From NCBI RefSeq assembly GCF_045920555.1, contig NZ_CP174509.1:2108001-2172000 (forward strand): 64,000 nucleotides of DNA, read 5' to 3'. Shown here piece by piece: positions 59,915 through 64,000 of the stretch. A model generated the notes under the pieces. That model was not told where the DNA came from and ran no database searches. It saw only the letters and a program-made list of their open reading frames with translations. Numbering within the stretch: the first letter of the stretch is position 1; each line of letters begins with the position of its first letter. A program made the translations under genes and the position numbers. Source of the DNA: Pseudalkalibacillus sp045920555 (lineage in GTDB: Bacteria > Bacillota > Bacilli > Bacillales > Fictibacillaceae).

Positions 59915-60355
59915 ATGTTAGCAACAGTTGAAGGTATAGAGATTCTAGACGGGGCAGATGAACTGGCATCCGTGATCGTCAATTCAGATATAGGACAAGA
60001 TTACAAGGAAGCGAAGAAAAAGCTTCTGGAAGATAAAGAGGCTCAGAAGTTGATCTATGAGTTCTCAAAAATGAAGGAAAAGTACGAGGAAGTTCAAAGG
60101 TTCGGGAAATACCACCCAGATTACAAGACGGTTTCAACCGATATTAGGGTTTTGAAACGGGAAATCGATCTTAATGAGACTGTGGCAGCGTTCAAGAAAG
60201 CAGAGAAGGAACTAGAAGGGCTTTTAAATGAAATCTGCGGAGTTCTGGCAGGTAAAGTTTCGAAAAACATTAAGGTTCCAACAGGCAATCCATTCTTCGA
60301 TAATATGTCTTGTGGCGGGGGATGTGGATCTGGAGGAGCTTGCGGCTGCGGATAA
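59915..60355 (+). CDS. ylbF: YlbF (RicF), Y-complex subunit
   Basis: A 146-residue helical protein of the YlbF/YmcA family; with YmcA and YaaT it forms the Y-complex (RicAFT) that promotes RNA processing by RNase Y and affects competence, biofilm and sporulation. Helical core: DLNETVAAFKKAEKELEGLL and the conserved GNPFFDN. The tail CGGGCGSGGACGCG has the Cys residues that help bind a [4Fe-4S] cluster in B. subtilis. The spacing from GGAGG (59896) to ATG is long (14 nt), which may lower translation. Confidence 0.92.
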   Translation: MLATVEGIEILDGADELASVIVNSDIGQDYKEAKKKLLEDKEAQKLIYEFSKMKEKYEEVQRFGKYHPDYKTVSTDIRVLKREIDLNETVAAFKKAEKELEGLLNEICGVLAGKVSKNIKVPTGNPFFDNMSCGGGCGSGGACGCG

Positions 60356-60375
60356 AATAGCACCAGAGTTGAAGA

Positions 60376-60410
60376 GGGATGGTCCAATTTGGATCATCCT
60401 CTTTTTTAGT
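60376..60410 (+). terminator. Terminator of ylbF
   Basis: GAGGGATGGTCC pairs with GGATCATCCTC (one mismatch) and is followed by TTTTTT. Confidence 0.8.
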
Positions 60411-60437
60411 TCAGCTTATATTATCGTACAATTGTTT

Positions 60438-60755
60438 TCAACGGAATCGGATGCAGTCGTGACATAGGTTCCCACAACAGAACATCTTTTGTTGTGGGAC
60501 ATAGAATCGGCTGCGGTAGACGAGCAGTTCATTTTCTTTTCGTACATAAACCGATTCGAAGTGAAGTCGTTTTCCCTTCATTGCTTTTACAGCTGCATTT
60601 TCAATGAGTGGTTCAATGGTTTTTCTCTCATTTGGAGAGGCTGATGTCAAATATAGAAACGGTATGCCTGCCCTTTTCGACATTGAAACTTCTTTGAATT
60701 TTGAGGTGCTGAGCAAATTTTCGATAAACGTATTCCAAACCATTTCAAGGTCCAT
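60438..60755 (-). CDS. Small protein with C-terminal CCGNLCHDC motif
   Basis: A 105-residue soluble protein. The first 85 residues form an alpha/beta domain of no recognised family (ASPNERKTIEPLIENAAVKA; RLHFESVYVRKENELLVYRS). The last residues are MFCCGNLCHDCIRFR, a Cys pattern C-C-x3-C-x2-C like that of the oxidoreductase-like motif in eukaryotic OXLD1-type proteins (CCxxGCxxC). The ATG follows GAGGGGGCTGCTCAA. It lies opposite to ylbF and ylbG. Confidence 0.74.
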   Translation of the reverse strand: MDLEMVWNTFIENLLSTSKFKEVSMSKRAGIPFLYLTSASPNERKTIEPLIENAAVKAMKGKRLHFESVYVRKENELLVYRSRFYVPQQKMFCCGNLCHDCIRFR

Positions 60756-60840
60756 TTGAGCAGCCCCCTCATATAAGTGATTGCGCGGTATTTACCTTCA
60801 TGCTAGACTGAATAAAAACTGGTGAAAAGGAGTTCGCCCT

Positions 60841-61116
60841 ATGCTGACGAATCGTACCGGATTAGCCGTCTGGCTTCATTCTTTAAAATATATTAAACAG
60901 CTTCGTAAGTTTGGCAATATCCATTATGTATCAAAACGGATGAAATATGCTGTGCTGTATTGTGATACGACACATAAAGACCGGGTCATCGAGAAGATCG
61001 AAAAACTCCATTTTGTTAAGAAAGTGGAACCTTCACATAAAGCTTATATAAAAACTGAATATCAAAATGCACGCCCTGATAAGGCCAAAGAATACGACTA
61101 TAAAATCGGTCTATAA
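60841..61116 (+). CDS. ylbG: YlbG-like protein (UPF0298/DUF2129)
   Basis: A 91-residue protein: RTGLAVWLHSLKYIKQLRKF, GNIHYVSKRMKYAVLYCDT and VIEKIEKLHFVKKVEPSHK are the family pattern of YlbG. Starts with ATG after AAAAGGAGTTCGCCCT. Function unknown; next gene in synteny is rsmD. Confidence 0.9.
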   Translation: MLTNRTGLAVWLHSLKYIKQLRKFGNIHYVSKRMKYAVLYCDTTHKDRVIEKIEKLHFVKKVEPSHKAYIKTEYQNARPDKAKEYDYKIGL

Positions 61117-61134
61117 ATCATAAGGATCAAACCC

Positions 61135-61512
61135 CTATTGCCAGGCAGGTATGATGTGCTGCATTCTGAGGATTCCTGTTAAATATTGATAGTATAGCTC
61201 TTTTTCGTTGAATTCGTTTGACGGTCTTACTTCAAGAACCTTTAATTCTTTATTATGCGCTGAGGCACAGCCTTAGAACAAATCCCATCGTTTCGAGTGT
61301 TCTGGCACACCCTCACGACAAATATAGATCGGTTGGAAGTTTGATTCACCTGCTGGCTGTAAAACAACACCAAGCGAACAAACTTCTTTTTCGTTGATTT
61401 TTGTCTTTAATGCAATGAACCTTGTTAGACGATTCGCATTCGTTTCAGCTATTTCGATCAGTTCATATAAATCCGAATAGCCCCCACCTAGTTCGATGAA
61501 GCGTTGAATCAT
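61135..61512 (-). pseudogene. DUF7147-type gene interrupted by one in-frame TAA
   Basis: The frame starts MIQRFIELGGGYSDLYELIE (79 codons) after GGAGGTAACATC and stops at TAA (61275-61273). Translation continues in the same frame past this stop for 46 more codons: GCASAHNKELKVLEVRPSNE then FNEKELYYQYLTGILRMQHI and IPAWQ, ending in TAG at 61135. The continuation matches the C-terminal half I know for this Bacillaceae family (about 125-128 residues; ...DVRPS..., YYQYLTGILR..., IPP). The stop probably replaced Gln (CAA to TAA). Relatives are annotated DUF7147 or, doubtfully, methylthioribose kinase. Confidence 0.78.
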
Positions 61513-61601
61513 GATGTTACCTCCTTGTTCTTACATCCAAACATAACTTTAGCATGAATAAGCCATGCTGTGAATCGTTTGCAATTTATCATTTATAAAA
61601 A

Positions 61602-62072
61602 AGCTCAGCTATACTTAATTGTTGATTTTTATGAGGGCGATCCGCAAGCCTCCTCGCTCACTTGCACAGGAAGTCAACACAAAAATGAAATCATTTTCGT
61701 GTCTGCGATGAGAATTCTTAGAAGCTTTCCTTATGCTGGCTTCGACGTTCACCACAAGACCACGGACTCATATTCCATCCTTGTAGTTTTGCGCCGAGTA
61801 ACCGTAGGCGCAGGACTTACTTGTACAGGATGTACTGACTTCGACGTTCACCACAAGACCACGGACTTTTCATTTCATCCTTGTAGTTTTGCGCAGAGTA
61901 ACCGCAGGCGCAGGACGTGGTGGTATTTAGTCGAAGTTCATTAAATAGTCGAAGTTCATTATTAAACTCGAAGATCCCTAAATTGTAAGTGGTTGGGGTC
62001 TCGCCTCGCTCGCGTTTCCCGCAGGAGTGTCGCGAATTTCGCTTATAGCAATTTTCAATATTTAACAAGGTC
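61602..62072. repeat. MITE-like element, inverted copy with internal duplication
   Basis: Inverted relative to the 39.2 kb copy. Its right end here (reverse complement GACCTTGTTAAAT...GCGAAATTCGCGACACTCC) and left end (AGCTCAGCTATACTTAATTG then TTGATTTTTATG) match the family termini. Its 470 bp interior differs: two tandem copies of a roughly 75 bp unit (about 61739-61815 and 61836-61912; start TTCGACGTTCACCACAAGAC, end GGCGCAGGAC), and two copies of TAGTCGAAGTTCATTA (61929, 61946). No gene is encoded. Confidence 0.72.
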
Positions 62073-62076
62073 ATAA

Positions 62077-62106
62077 AAAAAGCCCGCAGGAATTATCCTG
62101 CGGGCT
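62077..62106 (-). terminator. Terminator of the minus-strand RNA
   Basis: A perfect 11 bp stem AGCCCGCAGGA / TCCTGCGGGCT; on the minus strand TTTTTTTATGA follows. No protein gene on that strand ends here. Confidence 0.9.
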
Positions 62107-62258
62107 GTTCCATACCCTTACATGCCTAGAAACATTACGGAAATGTTCATTTGCCGTAGGGACAGAACAATGGGAGAGGAGAAACCGGAGTTAAGCCTAT
62201 GGGGAAATTAAGCTTACTCCGTGGTTCAACTTACAACACCCGTGAAGGTGCTGTAATC
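62081..62258 (-). ncRNA. csfG: Structured RNA (ylbH-leader/CsfG-like) transcribed away from rsmD
   Basis: The ylbG-rsmD (ylbH) gap holds three hairpins before a terminator. On the minus strand these are: TTACAGCACC/GGTGTTGTAA (62256-62231); CGGAGTAAGC/GCTTAACTCCG with a CCCC-containing loop (62221-62186); and TACGGCAAAT/ATTTCCGTA (62158-62136). A GTATA-N17-CAATAATA promoter (62289-62260), like forespore sigma-F/sigma-G promoters, precedes it. Rfam's ylbH leader and the B. subtilis sporulation RNA CsfG are, from memory, located in this gap. Orientation is decided by the terminator. Ends are estimates. Confidence 0.68.
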
Positions 62259-62358
62259 CTATTATTGTACAGTTCAGAAGCTTATATACGCTCTATTTAA
62301 GAATTGTCCGCTTTTATGGTAGGATAGTGGAGGTAAATAAAACTACGGTGAGGTATAC

Positions 62359-62934
62359 ATGATGAGAATAATATCAGGTGAATTTAAAGGCCGTAAGTTA
62401 AAGTCTGTACCTGGTTCAGGCACCAGACCTACCTCGGATAAAATACGTGAATCGATCTTCAATATCATCGGTCCCTATTTCGATGGAGGCATGTCTTTAG
62501 ATCTTTACGGAGGTAGTGGCGCCTTGACAATAGAAGGCCTGAGCCGAGGGATAGATAGGGCGATCCTCGTTGATGTGGACCCTAAAGCGGTGGAAACAAT
62601 AAAAGATAACCTTCAGAGTTTTGACATGTCTAGTAATAGAGTCGAGGTTTTTCGGAATGATTCATATCGTGCCTTGAAAGCGCTTCGAAAAAGAGGTATT
62701 CAGTTTAGATATGTGTTTTTGGATCCACCTTACAAAAAGCAAAAGATCAAAAAGGAAGTCGAGTTTTTAATGGAAAATGGATTGCTTGAACCTGCCGCGA
62801 TGATAGTCTGTGAGCATGATGCGGTGCTCAAGCTTCCTGATGAAATCGGTACTTGTTATCGTTTGAAGCATGAGCAATATAATAGCACGACAGCGGTTAC
62901 AATATATAGTAATGAGATAGAGGGGGAAGGATAA
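62359..62934 (+). CDS. rsmD: 16S rRNA (guanine(966)-N2)-methyltransferase RsmD
   Basis: A 191-residue SAM-dependent methyltransferase (B. subtilis ylbH). N-terminal ISGEFKGRKLKSVPG, then GTRPTSDKIRESIFNI, SAM loop LDLYGGSGALTIEGLSRG and catalytic FLDPPY. The ATG at 62359 (or 62362) follows CGGTGAGG. It overlaps functionally with coaD, which starts 2 bp later. The gene reads away from the minus-strand RNA just upstream. Confidence 0.95.
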   Translation: MMRIISGEFKGRKLKSVPGSGTRPTSDKIRESIFNIIGPYFDGGMSLDLYGGSGALTIEGLSRGIDRAILVDVDPKAVETIKDNLQSFDMSSNRVEVFRNDSYRALKALRKRGIQFRYVFLDPPYKKQKIKKEVEFLMENGLLEPAAMIVCEHDAVLKLPDEIGTCYRLKHEQYNSTTAVTIYSNEIEGEG

Positions 62935-62936
62935 AT

Positions 62937-63422
62937 ATGAGTAAGAAACAGGCGATATGCCCAGGTAGCTTTGATCCGATCACGTACGGGCATCTTGATA
63001 TCATTTCAAGAGGTGCAAGTGTTTTTGATCAGGTAATTGTGGTCGTAGCGAATAATCAAAGTAAAGAATCTCTCTTTACTGTCGAAGAGCGTATAAATCT
63101 GATAAAAGAAGCGACCAAGGACATACCGAACATTAAAGTCGACTGGTGTGAGGGCTTGCTTATGGACTACGTCCGTACGACCGGTGCGAAGGTCATCTTG
63201 AGAGGATTGCGAGCCGTTTCTGACTTTGAGTATGAAATGCAGATCACTTCGATCAACCGGAAGCTGGATGAATCGGTCGAAACCTTTTTCATGATGACGA
63301 ATAATCAATATTCCTTCTTAAGTTCCAGCATTGTGAAAGAAGTTGCAAAATACCATTCTCCGGTTACCGACCTTGTACCCAAGGTAGTAGAAGAGGCTTT
63401 GAAGGAGAAGTTCGAAAAATAA
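62937..63422 (+). CDS. coaD: Phosphopantetheine adenylyltransferase
   Basis: A 161-residue nucleotidyltransferase that adenylates 4'-phosphopantetheine in CoA synthesis. The HIGH-like motif is CPGSFDPITYGHLDII (His17-region), followed by LRGLRAVSDFEYEMQI and the C-terminal YSFLSSSIVKEVAKY (ISSTxVR-type loop). Starts 2 bp after rsmD behind GAGGGGGAAGGATAA. The length equals the usual 160 residues. Confidence 0.96.
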   Translation: MSKKQAICPGSFDPITYGHLDIISRGASVFDQVIVVVANNQSKESLFTVEERINLIKEATKDIPNIKVDWCEGLLMDYVRTTGAKVILRGLRAVSDFEYEMQITSINRKLDESVETFFMMTNNQYSFLSSSIVKEVAKYHSPVTDLVPKVVEEALKEKFEK

Positions 63423-63449
63423 TTTCTCACAAACTTCTCTACATAATCT

Positions 63450-64000
63450 TTATTGCGCTAAGGAGCGTAAATGCATCACTATGAAAATGATCAGGCTTAT
63501 AAACGTTACTAAAGCACCTAAACTCAATAGGTGGTTCCATGCCTCATACATCCACGATATTGATGGATGCGATGCAAATGTTTCAACAGCTGTTCCTTTT
63601 GTTTGGTTCAAATAAAGAGGTTTCCAAAGGATGATCGTCAAAATCGCTGCGATAAATCCGTGTAAAACTCTTGCAAATAGAAAGGGTTTGAACCGAATAT
63701 CTGTTTCCGCTAAAATACTTGCGACTTGTGCTTGTACCGAAAAGCCATTGAAAGCAAGGACGAAACTAACCAGAACAGCTTGTTCCAGAAGTCCAGGCCC
63801 ACTTGTTTCACTGATTAATTTGCTTCCAAGTGTGATTTCGAACATCCCTGAAAGAAAGGGAGGTATAAGCACTTGTGCAAAGCCTATTAAAGTCGTAAAG
63901 GTGGACAGGATGGCAGCCATAAACATAGTAATATGGAACTCTGTCAACATCCGATTCAATACTGAAAAAAGAAGGATGAATCCACCAATCATCAGTAAAG
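63450..64000 (-). CDS. ylbJ: YlbJ sporulation membrane protein, 3' part
   Basis: The C-terminal 182 or so residues of an integral membrane protein; the frame is open to the right edge. Several hydrophobic helices with FSGMFEITLGSKLISE-like text (LSGMFEITLGSK), LVSFVLAFNGFSVQAQVASI and ARVLHGFIAAILTIILWKPL match the nucleoside-recognition (Gate) fold of YlbJ, about 408 residues in B. subtilis and required for spore cortex formation. Convergent with coaD, with only 27 bp between, as in B. subtilis. Confidence 0.86.
   Translation of the reverse strand, partial: LLMIGGFILLFSVLNRMLTEFHITMFMAAILSTFTTLIGFAQVLIPPFLSGMFEITLGSKLISETSGPGLLEQAVLVSFVLAFNGFSVQAQVASILAETDIRFKPFLFARVLHGFIAAILTIILWKPLYLNQTKGTAVETFASHPSISWMYEAWNHLLSLGALVTFISLIIFIVMHLRSLAQ

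Noticed and set aside
61739..61961. Possible CRISPR array
   Set aside because: Only two units of about 75 bp with no short, regular spacers, no leader and no cas genes.
61570..62074. ORFs on both strands in the 61.6-62.1 kb repeat
   Set aside because: They are translations of repeat units (for example repeated DVHHKTTD), with no RBS.

Overview
This window is a chromosomal core segment of a low-GC, endospore-forming Bacillota, almost certainly a Bacillaceae other than Bacillus subtilis itself. I conclude this from gene content and order recalled from the B. subtilis ykuT-ylbJ region: ykuT-ykuU, ktrC-rnjA-rpoY, ykrA-def-ykyA-pdhABCD-SR1-speA, yktB-suhB-ylaF-typA-ylaH-ylaI-ylaJ-ylaL-glsA-ylaN-ftsW-pyc-ctaA/ctaBCDEFG, then ylbA-ylbC-ylbD-ylbE-ylbF-ylbG-rsmD-coaD-ylbJ. 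There are no rRNA or tRNA genes, no prophage, no complete insertion sequence and no CRISPR array.

Layout. Positions 1-2,900: the end of a KtrB/TrkH potassium channel gene, chaB, an MscS channel and a 2-Cys peroxiredoxin. Positions 3,300-10,300: a heterodimeric ABC exporter, a cytochrome bd oxidase behind a Rex-type operator, and the potassium-channel regulator KtrC. Positions 10,500-16,300: RNase J1 with RpoY, a candidate 26-residue ORF, an EamA permease with a HAD phosphatase, peptide deformylase and lipoprotein YkyA. Positions 16,300-22,000: pyruvate dehydrogenase pdhABCD after a 600 bp non-coding leader. Positions 22,000-30,500: a lipoprotein, a BCCT transporter, a deacetylase, the dual-function RNA SR1 with its peptide SR1P and CcpN-type operators, speA, a nitronate monooxygenase-like enzyme and yktB. 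Positions 30,700-44,900: small yla genes, typA, glutaminase, ylaN, ftsW and pyruvate carboxylase. Positions 44,900-52,200: heme A synthesis and caa3 oxidase genes. Positions 52,300-64,000: an Eis-like acetyltransferase, an AI-2E family exporter, the ylb cluster, a structured antisense-oriented RNA before rsmD, coaD and the end of ylbJ.

The genes form a coherent central-carbon and respiration block. PDH makes acetyl-CoA, pyruvate carboxylase refills oxaloacetate, CtaA and CtaB make heme A for the caa3 oxidase encoded by ctaCDEF, and cytochrome bd provides a low-oxygen branch that Rex (NADH/NAD+) probably controls. SR1P, known in B. subtilis to link GapA to RNase J1, sits in the same window as rnjA.

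The accessory signal is mostly non-coding. Four copies of a MITE-like element with related ends were found (2923-3202, 21916-22035, 39236-39508, 61602-62072), one with a near-perfect 8 bp target duplication. There are also GTGCC hairpins, a decayed ylbB CBS-domain gene, and a DUF7147-type gene cut by one in-frame TAA. I found no plainly new multi-gene system. The most informative observations are the SR1/CcpN layout, the minus-strand RNA next to rsmD, the MITE family, the two broken genes and the small ORF at 12.6 kb. All family assignments come from reading motifs and from memory, not from searches.
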